NCBI RefSeq assembly: GCF_000308835.1
Contig: NZ_BAGN01000413.1
Span: forward strand, 1 to 60,981
DNA length: 60,981 bases
Source of the DNA: Nocardia vinacea NBRC 16497
GTDB taxonomy: Bacteria; Actinomycetota; Actinomycetes; Mycobacteriales; Mycobacteriaceae
Reading direction: 5' to 3'
Under the pieces are notes generated by a model. It was not told the origin of the DNA. It ran no database searches and worked only from the letters and a program-made list of their open reading frames with translations. Both the position numbers and the translations under genes were made by a program. Shown in pieces: positions 35,978 to 44,158 of the stretch; position 1 is the stretch's first letter, and every line of letters starts with the position of its first letter.

Positions 35978-36143
35978 GTACGGCGGACACAAAACCTGCG
36001 ACTTCGGCGAGCGTAGAACGCCGAGCTGTCGCCCCGCGTTCCTCGTGCGGGCCTGGGCGTGGGTGGTGCACAGCGGTTCTTCGTGCGGATGGATTGTCAT
36101 CGAACGCTCGTCATGCCTTGCGCAACATCGGATCGGACCATGG

Positions 36144-36165
36144 CATTCGGCGGCACCGCCGAATG
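36144..36165. repeat. Hairpin 1 of intergenic repeat cluster
   Basis: CATTCGGCGG-CA-CCGCCGAATG, perfect 10-bp arms. It is about 165 bp after the AcuI-type stop. The 540-bp interval 35978-36517 holds no convincing gene but four inverted repeats. Confidence 0.75.
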
Positions 36166-36190
36166 GTGTTCCGATCGGCCGGAAAAACCG

Positions 36191-36220
36191 GGCCGATCTC
36201 GGTGATCACCGAGATCGGCC
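36191..36220. repeat. Perfect 30-bp palindrome
   Basis: Two 15-base halves, GGCCGATCTCGGTGA and its exact complement, meet with no spacer. The preceding GATCGGCC (36173-36180) can pair with the first bases as an alternative fold. Whether this is a protein site or an extruding/terminating structure is unknown. Confidence 0.8.
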
Positions 36221-36247
36221 GAGTTCCGTTGCGGGAGTTATCCGTTC

Positions 36248-36266
36248 CACGACCAGACGGGTCGTG
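36248..36266. repeat. Hairpin 3 of intergenic repeat cluster
   Basis: CACGACC-AGACG-GGTCGTG, perfect 7-bp arms, no T-run. Confidence 0.65.
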
Positions 36267-36272
36267 CTTCTC

Positions 36273-36286
36273 GGCCCGTGAGGGCC
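36273..36286. repeat. Hairpin 4 of intergenic repeat cluster
   Basis: GGCCC-GTGA-GGGCC, perfect 5-bp arms, directly after hairpin 3. Beyond it, 36287-36517 shows nothing I can name. Confidence 0.5.
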
Positions 36287-36517
36287 AGTGACGCGAAAAG
36301 TCACGTTTAGCGCCTGTAGGCAGTTTGCGATTGCGAGATGTCTTGTGCCGCAATTGTTTTCCCGTGGCTGGGTTAGGTCGCCAGGCCAGATCCGGGAAAA
36401 GTCTCGGTAAGGAGTTTCCGCAGACTCATCACACGACGACTTTGCCGGGCCCATGGACCATCTGGCTCGTCCATGGAAGGCCTGCTTCGCCCTTGACGAC
36501 ACTGAGCTGTGGGCGGG

Positions 36518-37315
36518 CTACTCCTCGTAACGGGGCAGGATCTTGCTGTCGGTCACGTAGGTGAGGGCGGTGGCGACATCGTAGGCGTGGATCGCGGACA
36601 CGTGCGGGGCAAGCAAGGGCGAGAGGTCCGGGGCGTGGGTGGTGTAGAACGCGTCGCGGGCAGTGTCGTCGGCGAAGCCGAGGACCACCGACGCGTGCAG
36701 GTGCTGGTCCTTCGGGTTGTCGTGGGCGACGTTCGGGGTGTCCCAGGTCTTCTCGTTCCACGGTAGGAACACCTGGGTGCGCAGCTCCTTCAGTTCTCCG
36801 GTGGCGATGAGCGCGGGAGTGAGCTCCTTCTCGAGGAACTTGTGGAACCCCACCGTGCCCTCGTCCTTCGCACGACGCAGATAGATGATGGCCCGGGAAC
36901 CAGGCTTCTCGCCGGGGGCGACGTCATACCAGCGGGAGGTTCCGGGAGGGCCGGCGTGCAGGAGTGTGCGGCGGAAGATGTTGACCTCGTCCTCGAACGC
37001 GAGCGCGGTCTGCTTGCGCCCGGCCAGTGGGGACAGGGCGTTTTCGAAGGTGACTTCCGCGATACCGTCGATCTTGCGATCCTCAGGGATCGTGGTTTCG
37101 ACGCCCTCGATGGCGGGCCAGCGCCCGGGGTTGTGTTCGGCGAGGTGGATCTGCCGGTACTCCGACAATCCGGGGGTGGCGGCGATAATGCCCGAGTGCG
37201 GGCCCTTCCATCGGTCCATGCCCTGCTGACGTGGCTTGTCGGTGCGCATCCACAGCAGGATCGACGAGGTGAAATGCTTCGACACGTCAGGTTTCGTCGT
37301 CCTGGTCTCGCTCAT
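36518..37315 (-). CDS. EthD-like / dimeric alpha-beta barrel domain protein
   Basis: 265 aa from the ATG at 37315 (GGGAGG 7 bases upstream; an ATG at 37321 overlaps that site). I recognise the layout SILLWMRTDKPRQQGMDRWKG, with HSGIIAATPGLSEYRQIH, from a conserved actinobacterial family of unknown function, likely two ferredoxin-like barrel halves; some database entries call such proteins strictosidine synthase, which the sequence does not support. It has no signal or membrane segment. It lies 38 bp downstream of a hydrolase gene, as relatives of this protein often do. A role in handling the same small organic substrate is inference. Confidence 0.7.
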   Translation of the reverse strand: MSETRTTKPDVSKHFTSSILLWMRTDKPRQQGMDRWKGPHSGIIAATPGLSEYRQIHLAEHNPGRWPAIEGVETTIPEDRKIDGIAEVTFENALSPLAGRKQTALAFEDEVNIFRRTLLHAGPPGTSRWYDVAPGEKPGSRAIIYLRRAKDEGTVGFHKFLEKELTPALIATGELKELRTQVFLPWNEKTWDTPNVAHDNPKDQHLHASVVLGFADDTARDAFYTTHAPDLSPLLAPHVSAIHAYDVATALTYVTDSKILPRYEE

Positions 37316-37353
37316 GGTCATGCCTCCCGTTCTCTTGGTGTGCGCACGGCGGG

Positions 37354-38214
37354 TCAGGGGGCGAGGAATCTCGCGGCGATAGGGGCGAACTTCTGCCAGT
37401 ACTGGAAGATGCCGCCGTGTCCAGAGTTCGGGTAGATGATCAACTCGCTGTTCTTGATCCGCTGGTGCAGGTCCTCGGACAGGACGGACGGGACCATGCG
37501 GTCGTTGTCGCCGTTGGCGATCAGCGTGGGCTGGGTGATGACGGACAGGTCGGAAGGAGTGGAGCGTCCGTACTTCGCGATCGCCTTCAGCTGGGTCTGG
37601 AACGCGGAGACCTTGATGTTCTTGTCCCGGTCCGTGGTGCGTTCCTTGAGCCGCTTCACGAATGCCTTGCCGGCCCTCTTGCCTTCGTCGTCGCGGTTGA
37701 AGAAGAGGAACTCCTTCGGGTCGGAGAAGGTCACGGCAGCGCGGAGCGTGTCCCAATAGGTGGTGCCGATGACCTTGTCCATGTCCTTCCCGCCGCGGGG
37801 GCCGGTGCCGGTGAGGACGAGCTTGCGGACCAGATCGGGGTGCTTGACGACGAGGTCCTGGGCGATCATGCCACCCATGGAGAAGGAGAAGATGTCGATC
37901 TTGTCGTACCCGAGGCCCTTCGTGATGAAGGTGTAAGCGTCGTCGGCCGCCTTTTCGAGGGTGTCGGGGACGCGGCCGCTGGATGCGCCGACACCGAGCT
38001 GGTCGAAGGTGATGACTCGGCGGTTCTTCGCGATGGCGTCCACGATGCGCGGGTCCCAGTTGTCGAGGGTGCCGGCGAGGTGCACGAAGAAGACCACCGG
38101 GATCTCCTCTACGGGGCCGAGCTCGCGGTAGGCGAACGTGTCGCCTCCCGCGATGAGGGTCTTCGCGGGTGCGTTCGCGTACGAGGTGATGACGGGTTCG
38201 TCGGCGGTGCTCAT
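37354..38214 (-). CDS. Alpha/beta hydrolase
   Basis: 286 aa. Ser in FSFSMGGMIAQDL, Asp in ANGDNDRMVP, His in NSGHGGIFQYW. GAGGAGAG is upstream of the ATG. It shares WDPRIVDAIA, RLKERTTDRDK and QLKAIAKYG with the hydrolases at 27962 and 38537, so it is a paralogue from the same expansion, but its codon choice is more strongly GC3-biased, suggesting a different recent donor. It forms a two-gene unit with the EthD-like gene. A 322-bp gap (38215-38536) separates it from the next hydrolase and probably holds its promoter; I see no gene there. Confidence 0.93.
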   Translation of the reverse strand: MSTADEPVITSYANAPAKTLIAGGDTFAYRELGPVEEIPVVFFVHLAGTLDNWDPRIVDAIAKNRRVITFDQLGVGASSGRVPDTLEKAADDAYTFITKGLGYDKIDIFSFSMGGMIAQDLVVKHPDLVRKLVLTGTGPRGGKDMDKVIGTTYWDTLRAAVTFSDPKEFLFFNRDDEGKRAGKAFVKRLKERTTDRDKNIKVSAFQTQLKAIAKYGRSTPSDLSVITQPTLIANGDNDRMVPSVLSEDLHQRIKNSELIIYPNSGHGGIFQYWQKFAPIAARFLAP

Positions 38215-38536
38215 GGTGCTTCTCTCCTCTTGGGGGCGGGTTGAATGCAGTTGCTGACTTGGCGGTGGGTGCGGTGGTCGGAGCACCTCGACGTGTGGTC
38301 GGTGCGCGATGTGTTGCAATCGAGATGATCGCGAGCAACTTCGCGCGTCGCGCCTCGGCTGTGGCTCCGGTACGAACGTCGATCAGGGCGGCGGCAGGTC
38401 GAGAGCTCCGTAACTGACATCAGCTTCGGACCAGCGGGAAGAAGTAGTCACTCAAACCATCCTGACTCCGTAGGTGGGTTGCGGTGCCCCTCGTTGAAGG
38501 CCATTCTGATGCATTCTGCTGGTAGCCGGATGGTTA

Positions 38537-39367
38537 CTAGGCGAGGAATTGCAACGCGTCGGGCACGAAATCCCGGTGGTGCTGGAAGATGCCGCCGTGC
38601 CCGGAGTTCGGGTAGATCTTCAGTTGTGCGTTGGGCAGCCGGCGCGCCATATCGGCGGAGTGGCTGCTGGCGACCATGAGGTCGTTATCGCCGTTGGCGA
38701 CCAAGACCGGGTGGGCGACGACGGACAGGTCGTCGGGCTGGGAGCGGCCGGCGTGCCGGATGGCCTTGATCTGGGCGATGGCAGCCTGGATCGAGATCCG
38801 CTTGTCGCGGTCGGCAGTGCGTTCTTTGAGACGGCGCAGGTAGTCGGCCGCGGCCTGTTTGCCCTCGGGATTGCGGGGGAAGAACAGGAAGTTGCGGGGA
38901 TCGCTGAGGGTGAGCAACGCTTTGAGGTAGGCGAGGCCGACGATGGAGCCCATCTTGTCGATGCCGCCGCCACCGCGCGGCCCGGACCCGGCCACGATCA
39001 GGCGGCGGACCAGTTCGGGGGCTTGCAGGACCACCATCTGGGCAACACCGCCACCGAGCGAGAACCCGAGAAGATCGACTTTCTGCAGACCGAGTGCGCG
39101 GATGAACGCGATGGCGTCGGTGCCCATCTGTTCGACGGTGGACGGCACCGATCCCCCGGTGGCGCCGACGCCGCGGTTGTCGAAGGCGATGACGCGATGG
39201 TGTGCGGCGATGCCGTCGATGACGCGGGGGTCCCAGTCGTCGAGGACCGCGGTCAGATGGTGCAGGAACACCACGGGGACCTCGGAGGGTTTGCCGAGTT
39301 CGCGATAGGTGAAGGTGGTGCCGTTGACATCGATGGTGCGGTTGGGTGCGTCTTTCCAGGTAATCAT
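38537..39367 (-). CDS. Alpha/beta hydrolase
   Basis: 276 aa. Ser in LLGFSLGGGVAQM, Asp in ANGDNDLMVA, His in NSGHGGIFQHH, and the subgroup front FLHHLTAVLDDWDPRVIDGIA. A long antisense ORF covers the same region but is a shadow. The gene lies 46 bp after the SDR at 39414 and is the third gene of the OYE-SDR-hydrolase unit under the TetR at 41633. Confidence 0.93.
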   Translation of the reverse strand: MITWKDAPNRTIDVNGTTFTYRELGKPSEVPVVFLHHLTAVLDDWDPRVIDGIAAHHRVIAFDNRGVGATGGSVPSTVEQMGTDAIAFIRALGLQKVDLLGFSLGGGVAQMVVLQAPELVRRLIVAGSGPRGGGGIDKMGSIVGLAYLKALLTLSDPRNFLFFPRNPEGKQAAADYLRRLKERTADRDKRISIQAAIAQIKAIRHAGRSQPDDLSVVAHPVLVANGDNDLMVASSHSADMARRLPNAQLKIYPNSGHGGIFQHHRDFVPDALQFLA

Positions 39368-39413
39368 TGCGGGCCTTTCAGTAGATCCTGTGTATGTGTC
39401 GGGCGAGGGCCGG

Positions 39414-40268
39414 TCAGGGGGCGATGGCGCTGCGTGCGTCGAGTTCGGTCAGCGCGGCCAGGATTCGCGTGTTTCGTGCCAGTTGCGGGTCCAGAGCCGG
39501 GGCGAGGAGTCCGCGCAGCGCTGAGATGGGTTTCCAGCGAGACGGAGCCATGACCTGAGGCGATCGGTGCACGAGTCCTTCGACGAGTGCTGTTGCTGCG
39601 GCGCTCGGTTGGAGTCGTTTGAGCAATGGCCGCGGTAGGGCCGCGAGGAGCTCCTCGACGAGAGGATCGGCGTCGACGCCGTGTTTGATCATGTCGGTGT
39701 CGATCAGGGAGAAGTAGGCGATCGTGGTCGAGACGCCGTACGGGGCCAGCTCCGCCCGCAGCCCGCGACCGAGTTGTTCCACAGCGGCTTTGCTCATCGC
39801 GTACGGGATGGTGCCCAATCCGTTGAGGAACGCGAACACCGAACTGATGAGCACGAATTGGCCGCGGTGCGCGATGACCTGATCGGCGGTTGCCTGCACG
39901 GTGTTGACGACACCATTGACGTTGACCGCCATGACCGCATCGATCGATGCGATCGGTGCGGTGCGCAGTGTGGCGGTGCGGGGCAGGATGCCGGCGTTGG
40001 CGATCGCAATGTCGATCCGTCCGAAACGGTCCACGGCCTCGGCGACGGCAACGTCGAGGGTGGCGCGTTCACGGACATCGGCGACCACCCCCAGCATCGA
40101 ACGCGCAGACGTGTGTTCAGCGAGTTGCGCGGTGTCGGGATGGATGTCGACGATGACCACCTTTGCGCCACGGCGCAGCAGTTCACGGGCGGTGGCATGG
40201 CCGATTCCACCGGTGCCGCCGGTGATCAGCACGACCTTGTCACGCAGGTCGTAGGGTGCGCGGGTCAC
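39414..40268 (-). CDS. SDR family oxidoreductase
   Basis: 284 aa from a GTG with GAGGGGG upstream; start and the OYE stop overlap by 4 bp (GTGA). Motifs: VVLITGGTGGIGHATARELL, IVDIHPD (acidic, NAD-like), IAIANAGILP, Ser in LISSVFAFLN and YAMSKAAVEQLGRGL. The C-terminal part (LPRPLLKRLQPSAAATALVEGL) matches that of the SDR at 16133, so the two are paralogues. It probably oxidises or reduces the product of the OYE reaction. Confidence 0.92.
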   Translation of the reverse strand: MTRAPYDLRDKVVLITGGTGGIGHATARELLRRGAKVVIVDIHPDTAQLAEHTSARSMLGVVADVRERATLDVAVAEAVDRFGRIDIAIANAGILPRTATLRTAPIASIDAVMAVNVNGVVNTVQATADQVIAHRGQFVLISSVFAFLNGLGTIPYAMSKAAVEQLGRGLRAELAPYGVSTTIAYFSLIDTDMIKHGVDADPLVEELLAALPRPLLKRLQPSAAATALVEGLVHRSPQVMAPSRWKPISALRGLLAPALDPQLARNTRILAALTELDARSAIAP

Positions 40269-41512
40269 CGGATCCCCCTCTTCGGGCGCAGCGTCGTCCG
40301 GCCGTTGCGGGCCAGCATGGCCACCGTGGTCGCGAGCCGGCCCCGGTTGAGGTCGGGTTCCAGGCCTGCACCCAGGCGGTGCAATTGGTCGGTGTTCCAG
40401 CTGATGTTGAGCACGCCGTCGAGCGCCTTCACATCGACGAATCTGCCCAGGACACGGCGCATCCCGTACCGCAGGTCGTGGGTCTGCAACGCAGCGATCC
40501 GCTCGGACAGAATCGCCGCGGCCGCGTCCGGGGTCGTGACGGTCGGTCGAGCCAGCCCCACGACATCGCAATCGTTGGTGAGAAGGGCGCCCTCGATGGC
40601 CGCGCGCGATCGGAACCCGCCGGTGACGGCCAGTGGCACCGCACCGGCCAGTTCGCGCACCGTACGGGCGTAGTCGAGGAAGTAGGCCTCGCGGTCGCGG
40701 GTACTGGCGGCTGCTGAGCCCGACATGGCCGGCGACTCGTAGTTACCGCCACTGATCTCGATCAGGTCCAGACCCTCACCGGCCAGCGCGGACACGACCG
40801 CACGTGACTCGTCCTCGCTGAACCCGCCGCGCTGAAAGTCCGCCGAGTTCAGTTTGACGCTCACCGCGAAGCCCGGTGACACTCGGGCGCGGATCCGGCG
40901 GACGATCTCGAGCAGGAACCGCCTCCGACGGATCGGGTCGCCACCCCACTCGTCGTTGCGCAGGTTGGTCAGCGGGGACAGAAACTGGGTGACCAGGTAT
41001 CCGTGGGCGCCATGGATCTGCACACCATCGAACCCGGCCGCCTCACAGACCACCGCGGCCGTGGCGAAACGTTCGATGATGTCCTCGATCTCGGGCGAGG
41101 TCAGCGCCCGTGGCGTCGGTGACCCGGGCAGACTCATCGCCACAGCACTCGGCGCCACCGGGGTGTGACCCAGCGCCAGTGGGTTGGACTGACGCCCGGG
41201 GTGGTTGAGCTGAACCCAGATCGGCACGCCGGCGTCATGGGCCGACTTGGCCCACCGGGTCAGTGCGTCCAGATCACGATCGTCCTCGATCACCACGTTG
41301 CCGGGCTCCCCCAACTGGGTGCGATCGATCATCACATTGCCGGTGACGAGCAATCCGTAGCCGCCCTGGCTCCACCGCCGGTACAGCCGCTCGAGGCGGC
41401 CGTCGGGTGCGTGCGCCGGGTCGGCAAGCGCCTCGCTCATCGCGGCCTTCATCAGCCGGTTCGGGAGCACCTGCCCGCACGGCAGGGTCAACGGATCGTG
41501 AGGTGACGTCAT
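40265..41512 (-). CDS. NADH:flavin oxidoreductase, Old Yellow Enzyme superfamily
   Basis: 415 aa. The barrel has NRLMKAAMSEALADP at the FMN site, IWVQLNHPGRQSN, GFDGVQIHGAHGYLVTQFLSPLTNLRNDEWGG (HxxH substrate pair) and LAVTGGFRSRAAIE. It is longer than, and only distantly similar to, the OYE at 21349; the PLTNLRxDEWGG pattern is that of the 2,4-dienoyl/NAMN-like actinobacterial branch but without its iron-sulfur and FAD extensions. It is the first gene of the minus-strand unit and is divergent from the TetR at 41633. Confidence 0.9.
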   Translation of the reverse strand: MTSPHDPLTLPCGQVLPNRLMKAAMSEALADPAHAPDGRLERLYRRWSQGGYGLLVTGNVMIDRTQLGEPGNVVIEDDRDLDALTRWAKSAHDAGVPIWVQLNHPGRQSNPLALGHTPVAPSAVAMSLPGSPTPRALTSPEIEDIIERFATAAVVCEAAGFDGVQIHGAHGYLVTQFLSPLTNLRNDEWGGDPIRRRRFLLEIVRRIRARVSPGFAVSVKLNSADFQRGGFSEDESRAVVSALAGEGLDLIEISGGNYESPAMSGSAAASTRDREAYFLDYARTVRELAGAVPLAVTGGFRSRAAIEGALLTNDCDVVGLARPTVTTPDAAAAILSERIAALQTHDLRYGMRRVLGRFVDVKALDGVLNISWNTDQLHRLGAGLEPDLNRGRLATTVAMLARNGRTTLRPKRGIR

Positions 41513-41544
41513 AACAAGTAAGACCCTTCGGTTTTGCGCCGTTA

Positions 41545-41574
41545 GCTTATGATCGTAATATTACGACCATAAGC
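41545..41574. promoter_or_regulatory. 30-bp near-perfect palindrome, TetR operator candidate
   Basis: Outer arms GCTTATGATCGTAAT and ATTACGACCATAAGC differ from perfect complementarity at one pair. It sits midway between the OYE start (41512) and the TetR start (41633), 32 bp from the OYE start. Confidence 0.75.
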
Positions 41575-41632
41575 CAATGTGGTAGACTTTGACAAGTGCG
41601 AGATTTCGACAGCGATCGGGAAGTCAGTAGCA

Positions 41633-42208
41633 ATGCCGAGATATGACGCGAAACACAAAGCCGAAACCCGGCGCCGGATCATCGATACGGCCAGTGCGCG
41701 CTTCAAGCGGGCCGGCATCGACGCATCAGGCATCGCGACACTGATGTCGGATGCAGACCTGACCAACGGCGCGTTCTACGCACACTTCGCCTCGAAGAGC
41801 GATCTGGTGGCCAACGTGATGGCCGATCAGCTGCGCATCCAATACGAGACCCTGAGCGTGCTACCGCCCGGACGCGCAGCAATCGAAGAGTTCGTGCGCG
41901 AGTATCTTTCGCCGTATCATCGCGACCACCCAGAATCAGGCTGCCCCAACGCCGCCCTGCTCGACGAAGTCGGCCGCTGCGACGATGCCGTGCGCCAGGC
42001 TTACACCCACGGCATGCAAGCCATCGTCAACGAGATCGCCGCGCGCTTGTCCCCATATGACCCCGCCGGAGCGCGCACCACCGCACTGGGACTGTTCACC
42101 ACCCTCGTCGCCACACTGCAACTTGCCCGCGCCGTCTCCGACCCGACACTGTCCGACGAGATCCTGGCCTCTGGGATCAGCAATGCCCACAAGCTTCTCG
42201 AAACGTAA
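41633..42208 (+). CDS. TetR-family regulator
   Basis: 191 aa from ATG 41633 (MPRYDAKHKAETRRRIID); a GTG at 41579 would add 18 residues lacking family similarity. HTH: ASGIATLMSDADLTNGAFYAHFASKSDLVANV. The C-terminal domain contains HPESGCPNAALLDEVGRCDD. Palindrome 41545-41574 lies in its promoter, so it most likely represses itself and the OYE-SDR-hydrolase unit. Confidence 0.92.
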   Translation: MPRYDAKHKAETRRRIIDTASARFKRAGIDASGIATLMSDADLTNGAFYAHFASKSDLVANVMADQLRIQYETLSVLPPGRAAIEEFVREYLSPYHRDHPESGCPNAALLDEVGRCDDAVRQAYTHGMQAIVNEIAARLSPYDPAGARTTALGLFTTLVATLQLARAVSDPTLSDEILASGISNAHKLLET

Positions 42209-42240
42209 CGCGTACAGGCACTTTCATTCTTCAGGGGGAC

Positions 42241-42566
42241 TGTGAGAAAAAACAACCGGGAACGGTCCAGTTTGACCTCGCCGTAAGGCAGGACGTGTTC
42301 CCAGAACAGTGGTGTCACCCCGCGCTTGTCCGCGGCGGTGACGAGGATGTGGCCGGTGTCGGGGTCGTCGATGAGGTCCTGGATCATCAGGGTGTTGACG
42401 TAGACGAGAGATGCTTGCACGATTCGCAGGCACTGCACGCTCAGCTCCTGCTCGTCGACCCGGTTGGACGACAGTTCGCCGGTCTTGCCGTAATAGCGCG
42501 GTTCCACGACTCGATGACGTTGAGCCCTTCCTCGATCTCCCGCTGAAGTTCCCGGCTGCGCAGGAA
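42241..42566 (-). pseudogene. Tn3-family transposase, C-terminal fragment
   Basis: Read on the minus strand it gives FLRSRELQREIEEGLNVIES, then after a frameshift or small deletion YYGKTGELSSNRVDEQELSV, YVNTLMIQDLIDDPD and TPLFWEHVLPYGEVKLD, all standard for the end of Tn3 TnpA. The first part of the catalytic domain is missing. Confidence 0.85.
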
Positions 42567-42603
42567 CTAGCATAAAAAGATCGTCTTCTGAGCGCGGCGC
42601 AGC

Positions 42604-42960
42604 CCGGTCAGAAAGTCCTTATTCACGCCGGTGCCGGGGGCTGGGATCCACCGTCATCCGACTCGCCGAGCACCTCGGCGCGCACGTCGCCACGACCGCG
42701 AACGGTCGCGACACCGACCGCCTGCACGCGCTCGGCGCCGATATCGTCATCGACTACACCCAGGAAGACTTCGCGCAGATGCTGTCCGGGGTACGACTTC
42801 GTACTGGACTCGCTCGGCGGGAAGAACCTCGAAAAGTCCATCATCGTACTCAAACCCGGAGGCCTGGCAATCGGAGTCGCGGGCCCACCCGACGCCGGCC
42901 TCGCCAAGCAGTTGGGCCTGCCGCGTTTCATGAGGCTGCCACTGGGTCTGCTCAGCCGTC
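42604..42960 (+). pseudogene. Quinone oxidoreductase fragment inside the Tn3 relic
   Basis: Translates, with frameshifts near 42640 and 42790, to PGQKVLIHAGAG, GSTVIRLAEHLGAHVATTA, LGADIVIDYTQEDFAQMLSG, YDFVLDSLGGKNLEKSIIVL and KPGGLAIGVAGPPDAGLAKQ. This corresponds to about residues 145-265 of the intact 333-aa paralogue at 44159-45160, to which it is very similar but not identical. It is a captured or recombined fragment with both ends missing. Confidence 0.85.
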
Positions 42961-43019
42961 TTCCGGATCGACGAGCAGTGCTTCCACAGCCATGGCAGCG
43001 ACGAGCTGGCGGCCCTGCA

Positions 43020-43730
43020 CGCCGCGACGTGGGTGAACGACTCGGGCCCGTCCGGCGTCGCGGCAAGGGCGTGTTCACCCCGTCGTCGAAGGGCATGACC
43101 GGCGCGCTGGCGCGGGTGCGGGACTTGAGTGTCCAACAGCCCCAACAACGTTGCCGCCTCGCCGCCGCGCAGCTGGCCCGCCAGGTGCGTCCACAACCGC
43201 GCATCGGCGGCCTGCTTGCCCTCGGTCACCAGCCGTTCCAGCGTCGTGATACCCGGCAGCAGCGCGTTGCGTTCCCGCAGCCAGCGCGCCGCGCCGGCGG
43301 CCAGCACCTTCGGGCCGTCACCGGTCATCCACGCCTGATCGGTCACCCACGCCAACAACTCGCCTTCGACCTCGCCGAACGGCACCAGCCCGTAAACGGC
43401 GACGATCTCGTCCTGATGGTCATAGCGGGTCTGCTTGCGATCGGTGTACGCCTTCACACACGTCGGGTCGTCGATCCCGAGCTGCTCGGCCAGATACTCG
43501 ACCAGCTCGACCGGGACATCGACAGGATCCGGCAAGAACATCCCGAGATAGCGCACGGTCACCACTTGCAGGGCGAAACCCAGCCGGTTGCTGTCTCGGC
43601 GCCGGTCGGCGATCAGCTTGCGGTCCTCGTCGTCGAGGTGGAAGAACCGCTCCAACTCCACCCGCGACAACACCGGGAACCGCCCGTACTCCACAGCGCC
43701 CTCATCACGCACAGCCGCACATGAAACCAC
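43020..43730 (-). pseudogene. Tn3-family transposase, N-terminal fragment
   Basis: The minus strand encodes RFPVLSRVELERFFHLDDED, RRRDSNRLGFALQVVTVRYL and YLAEQLGIDDPTCVKAYTDR, the N-terminal domain of Tn3 TnpA, for about 210 residues. The similarity decays into an unrelated tail near 43080 and the frame then enters the quinone-oxidoreductase fragment. The interval 43731-43982 upstream shows no recognisable gene. Confidence 0.85.
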
Positions 43731-43982
43731 CAGCGGCCCAACACCGCTCGCAGTTCGACCGAATCAGCGGAACCAAAACACCTGGTCTGCGACCCAGGAA
43801 TGCTAAGCGCGACTTTGTCGCTACTGGCCCTCACAGGCCTTCTCATAGCCGACTGGTGATCTCTCATTCCAGTTTCACACGCAGAGGCATCGATGGCAGT
43901 GCGCGATGCTAGCTTGCGCATTTGGGGTGGATGCAGCCATACACCCGGCGACACGATGCGCCGCAGGTGTGTTCGGGTCGGG

Positions 43983-44030
43983 TCCTTGGGATCTTTGAAG
44001 GTGGCGACCGCCTTGAAGGTGTCACTGTAG
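43983..44030 (-). pseudogene. 48-bp shred of an alpha/beta hydrolase gene
   Basis: 47 of 48 bases equal 28320-28367 in the intact hydrolase gene (the first 43 are identical), in the same orientation. In the intact gene this codes for part of the segment TYRDTFKAVATFKDPKE. No flanking homology is evident. The rest of 43731-44158 is without a gene. Confidence 0.85.
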
Positions 44031-44158
44031 TGTTGCCGAGTACCCGCGTCAGCGACGACCTACGCTTCGCGCCCGCTGCATCGAAACGGTCTACGCCATC
44101 ACAAGTCTCACACGTTCCGTATCTCACACTTCGACGGAATCTGTCCAGCTCAATCCCG

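Larger units (their letters stand above)
42241..43730 (-). mobile_element. Relic of a Tn3-family transposon
   Basis: The two ends of a Tn3-type transposase gene are present in the correct order and strand but with most of its middle missing, replaced by a quinone-oxidoreductase fragment on the other strand. I could not find terminal inverted repeats or a resolvase. The element is dead. Confidence 0.75.

Noticed and set aside
36518..38338. 606-aa minus-strand ORF
   Set aside because: Only its last 265 codons are a gene; the rest is the out-of-frame shadow of the hydrolase at 37354-38214.
38549..39553. 334-aa ORF antisense to the hydrolase
   Set aside because: Shadow frame; Val/Gly/Asp-rich with no motif, while the minus-strand protein has the full catalytic triad.
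43801..43860. Possible Tn3 terminal inverted repeat near GCTAAGCGCGAC
   Set aside because: It lacks the expected GGGG outer end and TAAG orientation relative to the transposase, and no partner copy was found on the other side.
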